A stretch of 64,000 nucleotides of DNA from Limnohabitans sp. 63ED37-2 (lineage in GTDB: Bacteria > Pseudomonadota > Gammaproteobacteria > Burkholderiales > Burkholderiaceae_C). Position numbers and translations under genes: made by a program. The stretch covers positions 2,661,501 to 2,725,500 of the forward strand of contig NZ_CP011774.1 in assembly GCF_001412535.1 (NCBI RefSeq), in the 5' to 3' direction. Positions 1-8,293 of this stretch are shown here, piece after piece. Numbering within the stretch: position 1 is the stretch's first letter; each line of letters opens with the position of its first letter. Under the pieces are notes generated by a model. It was not told the DNA's origin and ran no database searches. It saw nothing but the letters and a program-made list of their open reading frames with translations.

Positions 1-451
1 GCCACAAAATTGGAATAAACGACACCAGCGTGAGCACCGCACGCACCAGCCCCAGCCCCAGGTTCTCGGTCTGGCGGGCAAAGCGCATGCAGTCCTCCTG
101 AATTCGTTGCGAAGCCCCCTCCACCGCCGCGTCGGTGTGCTGCCAGCGGGGCAAATACAGCTCCGTCATGGCCTGTCGCCAACGGAAGGCGTAGTGCGAG
201 GCCAGATACGTCTCCAGGCTGCGCAGCAGCATGAATGGAAAGGCGATCCACGCGAACTGCAGCATGAAGTCCCAGAACTTTTCCAAGCCACCCGCCTGCT
301 CGGGTTTTTGCAGCAAGTCATAAAACTCGCCATACCAAGTGTTGAGCTTCACCGTCTGCTGCACCGTGATGAACACCAGCGCCACCAAGACCACCAAACC
401 ACCCCAGGCCCACAGGGCCCAGCGGCGAGAAAGAAAGAAACTGCGGAACAT
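1..451 (-). CDS. SbmA/BacA-like inner-membrane transporter, N-terminal part (runs off the window)
   Basis: The minus-strand frame opens with ATG at 451 (MFRSFFLSRRW) and stays open to the window edge, giving about 150 residues. It has a membrane segment at about residues 13-30, then NTWYGEFYDLLQ, a second hydrophobic stretch near 60-80, and EGASQRIQEDCMRFA, which resembles the conserved block of SbmA/BacA-type peptide and vitamin importers. The start lies 4 bases after the stop of the upstream cupin gene, so the two are probably cotranscribed. The rest of the gene is outside the window, so a fused ATPase domain cannot be excluded. The family call rests on this N-terminal part only. Confidence 0.7.
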   Translation of the reverse strand, partial: MFRSFFLSRRWALWAWGGLVVLVALVFITVQQTVKLNTWYGEFYDLLQKPEQAGGLEKFWDFMLQFAWIAFPFMLLRSLETYLASHYAFRWRQAMTELYLPRWQHTDAAVEGASQRIQEDCMRFARQTENLGLGLVRAVLTLVSFIPILW

Positions 452-455
452 CGGC

Positions 456-854
456 TCAGCCCTCTTTCGGGTTGACGTTATCCACCGTCACGGTGTCAAA
501 GTCGGCAGGCAACACCACTTCAAGCAGCTCCACATCGTGGCTGTGCCCCAGCTCACGGTGGCGAATTTCGGGCGGCTGGTGCACACACGAACCCGCCTCC
601 AGCCGCACCACACCTTGGCCCTCATACTCAAACTCGATCCAACCCTTGAGCACATAAACCAGCTGAAACTGCGTCTTATGAAAATGCGGCTGGCTCGAAA
701 AATCTTGCCCTCCGGCAGCACGAATCACGCTGGCCGTGACCCGCCCGCCCGTTGCTGCCTTCATGCCCAGGTCGCGGTATTCAAAAAACGAGCGCAGTCC
801 TTTTTCAAACTGTGCGTCCTTGGCGTGGGTCACCACGAAACCTTGTGTCGTCAT
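456..854 (-). CDS. Small cupin-domain protein
   Basis: This is a 132-residue single-cupin protein. The metal-site motif is visible as HFHKTQFQLVYVLKGWIEFEYEG, shortened here to the key HFH...Q...G pattern, followed by the second cupin half with PPEIRH. I chose the ATG at 854 over the one at 860 because AGGAG lies 6 bases before 854 but directly abuts 860. No signal peptide is visible, so it is probably cytosolic. The gene sits just upstream of the SbmA-like gene with a 4-base gap. The substrate is unknown; the cupin fold alone does not fix the function. Confidence 0.75.
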   Translation of the reverse strand: MTTQGFVVTHAKDAQFEKGLRSFFEYRDLGMKAATGGRVTASVIRAAGGQDFSSQPHFHKTQFQLVYVLKGWIEFEYEGQGVVRLEAGSCVHQPPEIRHRELGHSHDVELLEVVLPADFDTVTVDNVNPKEG

Positions 855-899
855 CTGCATCTCCTAGGGGGTTAGCTGAATTGCAGCAACCCATCTTGC

Positions 900-1352
900 C
901 TATCCTAAAGCCAAGTGGTAAGCATAGAATTTTTCATCACGCACCCAGCCCAAGGAAGCGTACAAGGCTTGTGCAGGCAAGTTCTGCACATCCGTGTTCA
1001 AGGACAAGCGTACAGCGCCCAGTTGGCGTGAATGGTCCGCAGCAGCTGCCAACAAGGCCTCGCCCACGCCCAGTCGCCTGGCCGTCGGTGCCACGGAGAG
1101 ATCGTTGAGCACAAACACCCGCGCCATCGAGACCGAAGAAAAGCTCGGGTACAGCTGCGTGAAACCCACGGCCTGCCCTTGTGACTCGGCCAACAGCACC
1201 ACCGATTGACCGTGCTCAAAGCGTGCTTGCAAAAAAGTCTTGGCCGCTACTTCATCTCTGGCCTGACCATAAAACTGCCTATAACCATCGAACAAGATGG
1301 CTACCGCATCAAGGTCAGCCAAAACAGCTTGGCGGATAGTGATTGAACTCAT
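900..1352 (-). CDS. GNAT-family N-acetyltransferase
   Basis: This 150-residue protein starts MSSITIRQA at 1352, overlapping the stop of the PPOX-like gene by 4 bases (ATGA). A longer frame reaching 1544 only reads through that gene in another phase. The acetyl-CoA binding motif A appears as LSVAPTARRLGVGEALL (R/Q-x-x-G-x-G/A type), and motif B as AQALYASLGW. The acceptor substrate cannot be told from the sequence. Tight coupling with the PPOX-like gene suggests joint expression. Confidence 0.85.
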   Translation of the reverse strand: MSSITIRQAVLADLDAVAILFDGYRQFYGQARDEVAAKTFLQARFEHGQSVVLLAESQGQAVGFTQLYPSFSSVSMARVFVLNDLSVAPTARRLGVGEALLAAAADHSRQLGAVRLSLNTDVQNLPAQALYASLGWVRDEKFYAYHLALG

Positions 1353-1831
1353 GGTTTCTCTTGGGGTGCTGGATGAACCTTGTAAGCCTTCATGGCCGAG
1401 GCCACCTGCGAAGCCTCGGTGGTTTCGTCTGGATAAAAGCGGTAACTGGGTGCCACGATAGAGGCAACCGATGAGACGCGAATGACCAGAACGCTGTGGA
1501 TAACAAAGCGCTGCCCCACCATGGCCAGCAACGGCGCAGCCCAAGCGGCAAATGCTGGGTTTTCAACTTGCAACTCATGCGCGGTGCCCACCAGCTTGAA
1601 GCCCTTTTGCACGAACACATCGACAAAGCTCAGGCACACCTGCGGCCTCTGAGCGATGTTGCGGACCGACATGGGTGAGGCGATATTCGCCACCACCACA
1701 TGCGCGTCATCCGCAATGGCCCAAACCTCTTTGGGCGAAACATTGGGCAGGCCATCGGCATCCACCGTTGCCAACCAGCAAAGCACGCTGCGGCGCGCAG
1801 CTTCTCGAACGGAATCATTCAGCAATGACAT
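1349..1831 (-). CDS. Pyridoxamine 5'-phosphate oxidase-like flavin-binding protein
   Basis: This 160-residue protein has the split-barrel PPOX-like pattern: LCWLATVDADGLPNVSPKEVWAI near the N terminus (abridged: LATVDADGLPNVSPK), then VVVANIASPMSVRNIAQRP and VCLSFVDVFVQKGFK. Such proteins bind FMN, F420 or heme, and the family members are functionally diverse. The start at 1831 has GAGG 7 bases upstream. It is not a canonical PdxH, being shorter and lacking that C-terminal region. It is the first gene of a pair with the GNAT gene. Confidence 0.8.
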   Translation of the reverse strand: MSLLNDSVREAARRSVLCWLATVDADGLPNVSPKEVWAIADDAHVVVANIASPMSVRNIAQRPQVCLSFVDVFVQKGFKLVGTAHELQVENPAFAAWAAPLLAMVGQRFVIHSVLVIRVSSVASIVAPSYRFYPDETTEASQVASAMKAYKVHPAPQEKP

Positions 1832-1884
1832 GAAAATCCCTCATACTGACCAGAATCACCGACTTGACGCGTATCCAAGTCCAA

Positions 1885-2097
1885 TCATTTGTGTGAAGCC
1901 ATCCAATGCGCCACGATGGCATTGGCATGTCCGTGTCCCATGCCGTGCTCAGTCTTGAGCCAAGCGACCATCTCCATGTGCTTCATCCCGTCGCACGACT
2001 TGAGCAGCGTCAGCCAATGCGCGATGGGCTGGCCGTACTTTTTCTCGATGGAGGGGAAATAGGATGCGGGGCCTTTGGGTTTTTCGAGGGTGGTCAC
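1885..2097 (-). CDS. Small DUF4287-type protein
   Basis: The protein is 70 residues from a GTG start at 2097, chosen because AGGAG lies about 9 bases upstream and the resulting length fits the family; the open frame to 2178 has no such support. The core reads YFPSIEKKYGQPIAHW, LLKSCDGMKHMEMVAWLK and GMGHGHANAIVAHW, which matches the DUF4287 pattern (helical, with a GHG/HANAI segment). Molecular function is unknown. It is probably a separate unit from the PPOX-like gene, with 53 bases between them. Confidence 0.75.
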   Translation of the reverse strand: MTTLEKPKGPASYFPSIEKKYGQPIAHWLTLLKSCDGMKHMEMVAWLKTEHGMGHGHANAIVAHWMASHK

Positions 2098-2253
2098 GGG
2101 AAGGATCTCCTTTTGAAAACATTCAGGATTGATTTTCCACCAAGGCCTATCCGACAATGGCTGCCCACACGACCTCAAGACCAGCCGGATAGGTCATGCA
2201 GCTGAGACACCAACTGTCGGGCTACAACGCAAGCGTTTGGAAAGGTTGACGCA

Positions 2254-2649
2254 TCAGACTTCGGGCTCGTGGCATGCCACACAGAATTTGTTGCCATCCG
2301 GATCTCTGAAGTACGCGCCATAGTAGTTGGCATGGTATTGCGGGCGTGGTCCAGGTGGTCCTTCACATGCTCCACCGTTTGAAAGCGCAACGGCATAGGC
2401 ATGGCGAACGGCATGGCGGGTCTTGGCAGAAAAGGCAATCATTTGGCCATTGCCTGGTGCGTGTGGAAGTCCGTTGTAGGGTTTACAGATCACGAAGTAC
2501 GGGCGCGTCTTCCCGTCACAGTGCCAACCAGTCCATGGCGTCCTCTTATCCGACCAGCGCAACTCAACATCGAGCGCGGCCATGAGGGGCTTGTAGAAAC
2601 GAAGGGCGCGATCAAAATCGGTCACGCTGACAAAGATGTGAGAAAACAT
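2254..2649 (-). CDS. VOC-family (glyoxalase/bleomycin-resistance fold) protein
   Basis: This 131-residue protein opens MFSHIFVSVTDFDRALRFYK, the first beta-alpha-beta module with the usual metal-ligand His at position 4, and ends YYGAYFRDPDGNKFCVACH, the second module. It is one VOC domain that should dimerise. The substrate is not predictable; lactoylglutathione lyase proper is unlikely because its signature is missing. It stands alone between DUF4287 and DUF429 genes. Confidence 0.85.
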   Translation of the reverse strand: MFSHIFVSVTDFDRALRFYKPLMAALDVELRWSDKRTPWTGWHCDGKTRPYFVICKPYNGLPHAPGNGQMIAFSAKTRHAVRHAYAVALSNGGACEGPPGPRPQYHANYYGAYFRDPDGNKFCVACHEPEV

Positions 2650-2743
2650 GGTTAAAACCTGATCAACGTGGCAAGGGTAGCTTCGTGTTTCGTTTGATCT
2701 GATCTGGCAGTTGTAGCACGTGAGCCGTTTCGCTGCCTCTTCC

Positions 2744-3568
2744 TCAAGCCGTCACGATCCACCCCTCCAGTGGGTCACACGGCGGCAGGCCGTATTGCGG
2801 ATGCCCAGACTCGTGCTGCTGCTGCGCCCAAGCCGCTTGCATCAGGCACAGGGTGGCATCCAGCGCATCGCCGCTGGCGTCGTCGGCCAGTCGGCCCAGC
2901 AGGGCATTGCTGGCCACCAGGCGCAGGCCTAAGCGGGTCTGGCCGCGCTCCAGCGCACTCAGCAATTCGCGCCGGGCCAGCAAGCGCTCAGGCGTTTGTT
3001 TGGCTTTGTCGTCGCTTTTGTAGCTGGTGTTGCCCAGCACCTCACGCGCCAGCAATCCGGGGTAGGCCTCCAGCGCCACACGGCGCACGTCGCCTGCCTG
3101 CAAGCCGGGCACGTGCACACCCGCTTGCCGCAGCAGGGGCACACCTGCGTGCAGCATGTAGGCCACGGGCGGGTTGACCCATTTCATGGACGGGCTCGAG
3201 CCTGCGGGTTGGTCGGCGGCACGGTGGGCAAACTTGCCACCCACCGGGCGGGCATTGCAAAACGCTGCAAACTGCTCGCGAATTTGAGGTCGATCCAAGG
3301 CGCAATAATGGTCCATACAGGCGGCCCAGTCGGTAGGCCAGCCCAGGGTCTCGACCAGTTCACGCGGCAGTCCAAAGGGCAAGTCAAAACCGCCCACCCA
3401 GTCGGCGGGCTGCGCCAGCCAGTCGCCAAAAGCGTTCAACGTTTCAAAAGTCTGCAGGGCTTGCAGCTGCACCCTGCCCTGCCGGGCCTGACCCAGCGCC
3501 AGCACGATGGGTTTGCGTTTGCTCGGGCTGCTGGAAAAATCACAACCGATCAAGGACACCGTGTTCAT
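2744..3568 (-). CDS. DUF429 family protein (predicted RNase H-fold)
   Basis: The 274-residue protein starts MNTVSLIGCDFSSSPSKRKP, with an Asp following a beta strand as in actin/RNase H-like folds, then WVGGFDLPFGLPRELV and VALEAYPGLLAREVLG, and ends with ASGDALDATLCLMQAAWA. That GxDxxDAxxxA C-terminal block is typical of DUF429, which is predicted but not shown to be nuclease-like. Its ATG follows the EamA stop by one base, so the two genes form an operon. No signal peptide is visible. Confidence 0.75.
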   Translation of the reverse strand: MNTVSLIGCDFSSSPSKRKPIVLALGQARQGRVQLQALQTFETLNAFGDWLAQPADWVGGFDLPFGLPRELVETLGWPTDWAACMDHYCALDRPQIREQFAAFCNARPVGGKFAHRAADQPAGSSPSMKWVNPPVAYMLHAGVPLLRQAGVHVPGLQAGDVRRVALEAYPGLLAREVLGNTSYKSDDKAKQTPERLLARRELLSALERGQTRLGLRLVASNALLGRLADDASGDALDATLCLMQAAWAQQQHESGHPQYGLPPCDPLEGWIVTA

Positions 3569-3569
3569 C

Positions 3570-4448
3570 TCACCACCCCAAGGCCATCACGCCAGCAGCG
3601 ATCAGCACGGCCCCGGCAATGCGAGGACCCCGGTCTTTTTCGCCCAACAGGTGGCCCCCCAACAAAGCGGCAAACAACATGGACACTTCACGCGCCGGGG
3701 CCACATGGGACAGCGGTGCCACCTGCAAGGCGTACAGCACCAACACATACGACACGGGGCTGAAAATGCCCACCACCAAGGCGTAGCGCCTTTGCTGCAG
3801 CCACAGCGCCCAGACGGTCGGGCGGTCACGCAGCAAGGTGGGCGTCAAAAACACCAAGCGCACCAGGTTGCCAAAGTAGTCCACCAAGATGGGCGACATC
3901 AACGCCACCTTGACAGCATAACCATCGACCACGGTGTAACAGGCGATGAACAGGCCTGTGACGCCGCCATAAAAAATACCGGTGCGCACACGCGCTTGCT
4001 GCTGGGGGTCTTGCGCAGCCTGCCATAGGCCCGGGCCGCCCGCAATCAAAAAGACACCCACCACCACCCCCAAGATGCCGACGAGGCCCAGCGAGGAGAT
4101 CTGCTCACCCAAGAAAAAAATCGCCACCATCGACGACAGCAAGGGTCCAGAGCCCCGTGCCAGCGGGTACACCACCGTCAAGTCGGCTTGTCGGTAACCA
4201 CGCAGCAAGACAATGAAATAGCCCACATGCAAAAGCGCACTGGCCAGCACCAGCGCCCACTCCAGACCGCCCCAAAGCGGCACCTGCTGCCAGCCTACCC
4301 ACAGGCCCACGGGGGCCCAAAACAGCATCAACACCACCGAGGTGAACGCCACAAAGCGCACGTCGCCCCCGGCCTTTTTGGCCGCGATGTTCCAGCAGGC
4401 ATGGATGAATCCGGCCAGAACAACCAGGGCAAGCGCACTCAGAGGCAT
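3570..4448 (-). CDS. EamA/DMT-family membrane transporter
   Basis: This 292-residue protein is almost wholly hydrophobic, with about ten membrane segments arranged as two EamA repeats; the first opens ALALVVLAGFIHACWNIAAKK and the second follows GLFIACYTVVDGYAV. The N-terminal HACWN motif is typical of this drug/metabolite-transporter subgroup. The cargo is unknown. It begins just after the BLUF-gene terminator hairpin (4456-4476) and so probably starts a new unit with the DUF429 gene. Confidence 0.85.
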   Translation of the reverse strand: MPLSALALVVLAGFIHACWNIAAKKAGGDVRFVAFTSVVLMLFWAPVGLWVGWQQVPLWGGLEWALVLASALLHVGYFIVLLRGYRQADLTVVYPLARGSGPLLSSMVAIFFLGEQISSLGLVGILGVVVGVFLIAGGPGLWQAAQDPQQQARVRTGIFYGGVTGLFIACYTVVDGYAVKVALMSPILVDYFGNLVRLVFLTPTLLRDRPTVWALWLQQRRYALVVGIFSPVSYVLVLYALQVAPLSHVAPAREVSMLFAALLGGHLLGEKDRGPRIAGAVLIAAGVMALGW

Positions 4449-4455
4449 GGGCGTG

Positions 4456-4476
4456 AAAAAGCCCCTTGCGGGGCTT
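4456..4476 (-). terminator. Rho-independent terminator after the BLUF gene
   Basis: On the minus strand AAGCCCC, loop GCAA, GGGGCTT is followed by TTT. The 7-bp stem is perfect. It lies between the BLUF stop (4494) and the EamA start (4448), closing the nudB-to-BLUF run. Confidence 0.75.
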
Positions 4477-4493
4477 GGGGGTGAGTGGGTGTT

Positions 4494-4916
4494 TTAGGCC
4501 CGGCCGATGATGGAGGCGGTGGCCATCAGTTCTTCAAGCAATGCCAAAGAGACTTTGCCCGACACGTTGTACGGGTCCAGTTCGGCACGCTCGGAGTACT
4601 TGAGCAAGATGTTGGTGTTGACACGCGACGCATCGACCTGGCCCATGGTCCAGCCCCCAAAGCGGCGTTCGGAAATTTCTTCGTAATGCAACAAGACCAC
4701 ATCCTTGTGACGAGCGTCTTTCTGGATGTGACCATACAAGTCGCTGACAGCGTTGCGACCGCCTTCGATGGCTTGTAAAAAGATGCCGCCGCCGTAGCAA
4801 AGAATACCGGTGATGCCGCTGGTCGGGTTGAACTGGCGAGACTGGGCCAGAATGGATTCGATGGTCTCGGGGCGCGTGTCCACCGCACGGCTGGCATAAA
4901 GCAGGCGTACCAACAT
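4494..4916 (-). CDS. BLUF-domain blue-light photoreceptor
   Basis: This 140-residue stand-alone BLUF (FAD-binding blue-light sensor) protein has its photocycle residues in place: Tyr7 in RLLYASRA, Asn30 in QFNPTSGITGIL, Gln48 in FLQAIEG, and Trp89/Met91 in FGGWTMG. The GITGIL.Y.GG.FLQ.IEG block and the LY..I..D.RH segment are family hallmarks. Beyond the BLUF core (about residues 1-95) there is only a short C-terminal extension of about 45 residues and no known output domain, so signalling must go through a partner. It starts 2 bases after the folE stop, strongly suggesting coupled translation and a link to pterin synthesis; the partner is unproven. Confidence 0.93.
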   Translation of the reverse strand: MLVRLLYASRAVDTRPETIESILAQSRQFNPTSGITGILCYGGGIFLQAIEGGRNAVSDLYGHIQKDARHKDVVLLHYEEISERRFGGWTMGQVDASRVNTNILLKYSERAELDPYNVSGKVSLALLEELMATASIIGRA

Positions 4917-4918
4917 GG

Positions 4919-5653
4919 TCAGTCCTTTTTCGGAATCAATGACAAAAATTCACGGCGCAGGTTCGGGTCTTTGAGGAAAGCACCGCGCATGACCGAGTTG
5001 ATCATCTTGCTGTCCATGTCCTTCACGCCACGCCAGCCCATGCAGTAGTGGCTCGCTTCCATGACGATGGCCAGACCATCGGGCTGCGTTTTGCGCTGGA
5101 TCAAGTCAGCCAGCTGCACCACGGCCTCCTCCTGAATTTGGGGGCGACCCATGATCCACTCGGCCAGACGGGCGTATTTGGACAGCCCAATCACATTGGT
5201 GTGTTCGTTGGGCAAGACACCGATCCAGATCTTGCCGATCACGGGGCAAAAGTGATGGCTGCAGGCGCTGCGCACGGTGATGGGGCCAACGATCATCAGC
5301 TCATTGAGGTGCTCGGCATTGGGGAATTCGGTGATCTCAGGACCCTCAACATAGCGGCCCTTGAACACTTCCTTGAGGTACATCTTGGCCACGCGGCGGG
5401 CGGTATCACCTGTGTTGTGGTCGTTGACGGTGTCAATGACCAGGCTGTCGAGCACGCCAGCCATCTTGCCGGTGACTTCGTCCAGCAGCTTCTCCAACTC
5501 GCCGGGTTCGATGAATTCGGAGATGTTGTCGTTGGCGTGGAAGCGTTTGCGGGCAGCCTGAATGCGCTCGCGGATCTTGACGGAAACGGGAACGCCTTCG
5601 TCTTCGGGTGGGGTAGCAGAAGCTTTCATGGCGTCTGGAGTTTTCATTAACAT
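4919..5653 (-). CDS. folE: GTP cyclohydrolase I (folate/tetrahydropterin synthesis)
   Basis: FolE converts GTP to 7,8-dihydroneopterin triphosphate, the first step of folate synthesis. The zinc and catalytic residues are visible in RSACSHHFCPVIGKIWIG (Cys, His-His) and in EASHYCMGWRGVKD (second Cys). The protein is about 244 residues, slightly longer than E. coli FolE, with the extra residues at the N terminus. Start choice among ATGs at 5653, 5647 and 5629 is uncertain because none has a clear ribosome site. The gene lies 84 bases after clsB and 2 bases before the BLUF gene; nudB, the next enzyme of the pathway, heads the same run. Confidence 0.95.
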   Translation of the reverse strand: MLMKTPDAMKASATPPEDEGVPVSVKIRERIQAARKRFHANDNISEFIEPGELEKLLDEVTGKMAGVLDSLVIDTVNDHNTGDTARRVAKMYLKEVFKGRYVEGPEITEFPNAEHLNELMIVGPITVRSACSHHFCPVIGKIWIGVLPNEHTNVIGLSKYARLAEWIMGRPQIQEEAVVQLADLIQRKTQPDGLAIVMEASHYCMGWRGVKDMDSKMINSVMRGAFLKDPNLRREFLSLIPKKD

Positions 5654-5737
5654 GGGAAAGATCGTAACAGCGATTGATCGGCGCACACCGATCAGGGGTT
5701 TGACCCTTGGCGCACCTTTTGCGCCCCCTGCAGCGCT

Positions 5738-6964
5738 TCAATACCGGTGACCCGTCAGGAAAAGCGCCAAGCGCATCAGGCCAAATGCCAACCGATCGCG
5801 CCATCGCTGGTGCCAATGCCTTTGGCTGAGCGTGGCTGAAACACGGGTACTTTGCGCCTCGATCACCTGGCTCAAACGCTGATGCAGTTGCTGCGCAAAC
5901 AGGCGGTCGGCCACCACCACATTGGCCTCTCGGGCCAACAACAAGCTCAGCGGGTCCAGGTTGGACGAACCCACTGTGGCCCAGGGTCGGTCATGGTCTG
6001 GGTCCACCACGGCCACTTTGGCATGCAAAAAGCTCGCGTCGTATTCGTAAATTTCCACCCCAGCGGCCAGCAAAGTGCCATAGACCGGGCGAGCCGCGTG
6101 GTACTGCATGAAGTATTCATAACGCCCTTGCAACAACAAGCGCACGCGAACCCCCCTTCGGGCGGCATGCACCAAGGCCTGACGCAACCTGCGACCGGGC
6201 AAAAAGTAGGCGTTGGCAATCAGCACCTCGTACCGGGCCAGCCCAATGGCCTTGAGGTAAGCACGTTCGATTTGGCTGCGGTGCAACACGTTGTCGCGCA
6301 ACAGCAAAGCGGCCCGACTCGGCGGTGGGGAGCCATCAGGCAAGGGCAAAGGCTGCTTCCAAGGCAGGGGCAGACCCGCGGTTTTGAAAGAGCGAAACGA
6401 CTGCGCAAGTTTGCGTTCACGCGCGTGCTGTGCGCCCTGCAAGCGCCACCACAGTTGGGTCATGCTGTCTTGAATGTGGCCCACCAGCTCCCCTTGCGCC
6501 ACAACGGCAAAGTCCAGCCGGGGTTGGGCCAAGCTGCCGTGGTGCGGGTCGTACCAGTCGTCGAGGATGTTGATGCCGCCGCAAAAGGCGGTGTGCCCGT
6601 CCACCACACAGAGTTTGCGGTGCAAGCGCCGCCAACGGCTGGGAATGAGCAAGCCCAAGGTGCCCAAAGGCGCGTAAACCCGCCAATCGACCCCCGCTTG
6701 GGCAAAGCGCGTGCGCCAGATTTCCGGCAGCTGGGGGGTGCCCACACCGTCGACCAGCAGCCACACACGAACACCACGCAAAGCCGCCCGCGCCAGCGCC
6801 TCGGCCACCTTGGCGGCAGCACCATGCACATCAAAGATGTAGGTCTCCAGCAACACATGCGAGCGGGCTTGGTCCAGTGCCGCCTCGAGAGATTCAAAGT
6901 ATTGCTGCCCCCCCTCAATGAGTCGGATTTGATGGCCGTCATGCAGCGCCGGGTTATGCCGCAT
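5738..6964 (-). CDS. clsB: Cardiolipin synthase B-like phospholipase D-family enzyme
   Basis: The 408-residue protein carries two HKD phosphatidyltransferase motifs: HRKLCVVDGHTAFCGGIN in the first half and HAKVAVVDPDHDRPWATVGSSN (abridged: HAKVAVVD...GSSN) in the second. It should make cardiolipin at the inner membrane by joining phospholipid head groups. The start MRHNPALHDG at 6964 is 2 bases past the EEP gene stop; a GTG at 6979 would overlap that gene. Pairing of an EEP gene with clsB is the same as in E. coli ybhP-clsB. No long N-terminal membrane anchor is seen, as in ClsB rather than ClsA. Confidence 0.88.
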   Translation of the reverse strand: MRHNPALHDGHQIRLIEGGQQYFESLEAALDQARSHVLLETYIFDVHGAAAKVAEALARAALRGVRVWLLVDGVGTPQLPEIWRTRFAQAGVDWRVYAPLGTLGLLIPSRWRRLHRKLCVVDGHTAFCGGINILDDWYDPHHGSLAQPRLDFAVVAQGELVGHIQDSMTQLWWRLQGAQHARERKLAQSFRSFKTAGLPLPWKQPLPLPDGSPPPSRAALLLRDNVLHRSQIERAYLKAIGLARYEVLIANAYFLPGRRLRQALVHAARRGVRVRLLLQGRYEYFMQYHAARPVYGTLLAAGVEIYEYDASFLHAKVAVVDPDHDRPWATVGSSNLDPLSLLLAREANVVVADRLFAQQLHQRLSQVIEAQSTRVSATLSQRHWHQRWRDRLAFGLMRLALFLTGHRY

Positions 6965-6966
6965 GA

Positions 6967-7722
6967 TCAGTCGTTCCACGCAAATTCGGCCACCAGCGGC
7001 AAATGGTCAGACATGCGCTGCCAGATGCGCCCCGAGGGCACCATGGCATGAACAGGTTTGAGGCCTCGGGCGTAGACATGGTCGAGCTGATTCAAGGGCA
7101 AGCGCGAGGGGTACGTGGGCGTGGGCTGCTCGCGCCACTCCCGAAATCCGGCCTGCGCCATGCGCCTACCCAGGCCCGTGCCCCAGTCATTGAAGTCACC
7201 TGCCACCAACACCGGCTCGTGGTCGGGGATATCTTGCGCAATGTGGGCCAGCAGTAACGCGATTTGGCGCACGCGGCTAGCGGGCACCAGACCCAGGTGC
7301 ACCACCAGCACATGCACCACACGGTCCACAACTTCAACACGGGTGTGCAAAAAACCGCGCTGCTCAAAGCGGTGGTCCGAGATGTCGCGGTGCTGGTGCG
7401 AGAGCACCGGCCAGCGCGAGAGCATGGCGTTGCCGTGCTCACCGTGGCGCGTGACGGCGTTGGTGCGGTAAATGGCCTCATAACCTTCAGGGGCCAAATA
7501 CTCGGCTTGCGGCTGGCTCGGCCAATGCCTGAAATGAGCCGCCTCCCGTCGGTGCTCACGCCGCACCTCTTGCAGACAAACGATGTCGGCATCGAGCTGT
7601 TCCACCGCATGGCCCAAGTTGTGGATCTCCAAGCGCCGCGTCGGTCCCAGCCCTTGCACGCCTTTGTGGATGTTGTAGGTGGCCACCCGAATCAGTGGGT
7701 GTTCGTGGCGTTCTGGCTTCAT
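6967..7722 (-). CDS. Endonuclease/exonuclease/phosphatase-family protein (YbhP-like)
   Basis: This 251-residue protein shows the EEP-fold signatures in order: RVATYNIHKGVQGLG (catalytic Asn), IVCLQEVR (metal-binding Glu), LVAGDFNDW (Asp and Asn) and SDHLPLVAEF (Asp-His). The substrate could be nucleic acid or a phosphoinositide-like phosphodiester; the partner gene clsB suggests membrane lipid metabolism, as for ybhP. It overlaps nudB by 4 bases (7719-7722) and leads directly into clsB. Confidence 0.85.
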   Translation of the reverse strand: MKPERHEHPLIRVATYNIHKGVQGLGPTRRLEIHNLGHAVEQLDADIVCLQEVRREHRREAAHFRHWPSQPQAEYLAPEGYEAIYRTNAVTRHGEHGNAMLSRWPVLSHQHRDISDHRFEQRGFLHTRVEVVDRVVHVLVVHLGLVPASRVRQIALLLAHIAQDIPDHEPVLVAGDFNDWGTGLGRRMAQAGFREWREQPTPTYPSRLPLNQLDHVYARGLKPVHAMVPSGRIWQRMSDHLPLVAEFAWND

Positions 7723-8204
7723 GCTGAGTGGGTCGGTACAAATCGCGGCAGCATCAAAATGGCTTCAGCGTTGGACGGGGAAAAGCACTGGTCAGCGGCC
7801 GCTTGCCAGGGCAGCCATTGCGCTTCGGTGTGCTCGCGGGGGCTGAGCACCACGGGCATGCGTTGGGGCACACACAGACCAAACACCCGCTCGGTGTTGC
7901 GGCTCACACCGGGCGCATAACGCCAGCGCCAAGCAGGGTAAATGTCGTACACGTTTTCAAGTTGCCAGTCTTGCAAGCGGCAGCTCGGGTGCCGGGCGTC
8001 GATGCCGGTTTCTTCCTGCACCTCGCGAATGGCCGTTTCCTGCCAATCTTCTGCGGGGTGGTCTTTGCTGCCCGTGACCGATTGCCAAGTACCCCAGTCG
8101 GCACGGCGGATCAGCAAGACGTCATGCTCGGGCGTGTGAATGACCACCAGCACCGACTCTGGAATTTTGAAAGTCGCAGGCGATGCGGGGAGTGGGTGCG
8201 TCAT
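7719..8204 (-). CDS. nudB: Dihydroneopterin triphosphate diphosphatase (Nudix)
   Basis: NudB removes pyrophosphate from dihydroneopterin triphosphate, the step after FolE. The Nudix box is GSKDHPAEDWQETAIREVQEETGI (key residues G...E...REVQEETG), preceded by WGTWQSVTG and followed by NVYDIYPAWRWRYAPGV and NTERVFGL, which are NudB-like. I chose ATG at 8204 (GGAG about 12 bases upstream); the frame to 8234 would need TTG. The 161-residue length fits. It heads the run with the EEP, clsB, folE and BLUF genes, so two folate enzymes may share a transcript. Confidence 0.88.
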   Translation of the reverse strand: MTHPLPASPATFKIPESVLVVIHTPEHDVLLIRRADWGTWQSVTGSKDHPAEDWQETAIREVQEETGIDARHPSCRLQDWQLENVYDIYPAWRWRYAPGVSRNTERVFGLCVPQRMPVVLSPREHTEAQWLPWQAAADQCFSPSNAEAILMLPRFVPTHSA

Positions 8205-8293
8205 GGACGTTGCAGACTCCAAATGAGAGACCAAAGATCAATTCATTGTAGTCAGCCCCGTGATGCAGGCATTTATGCGCGCCCTCGCGCGCC

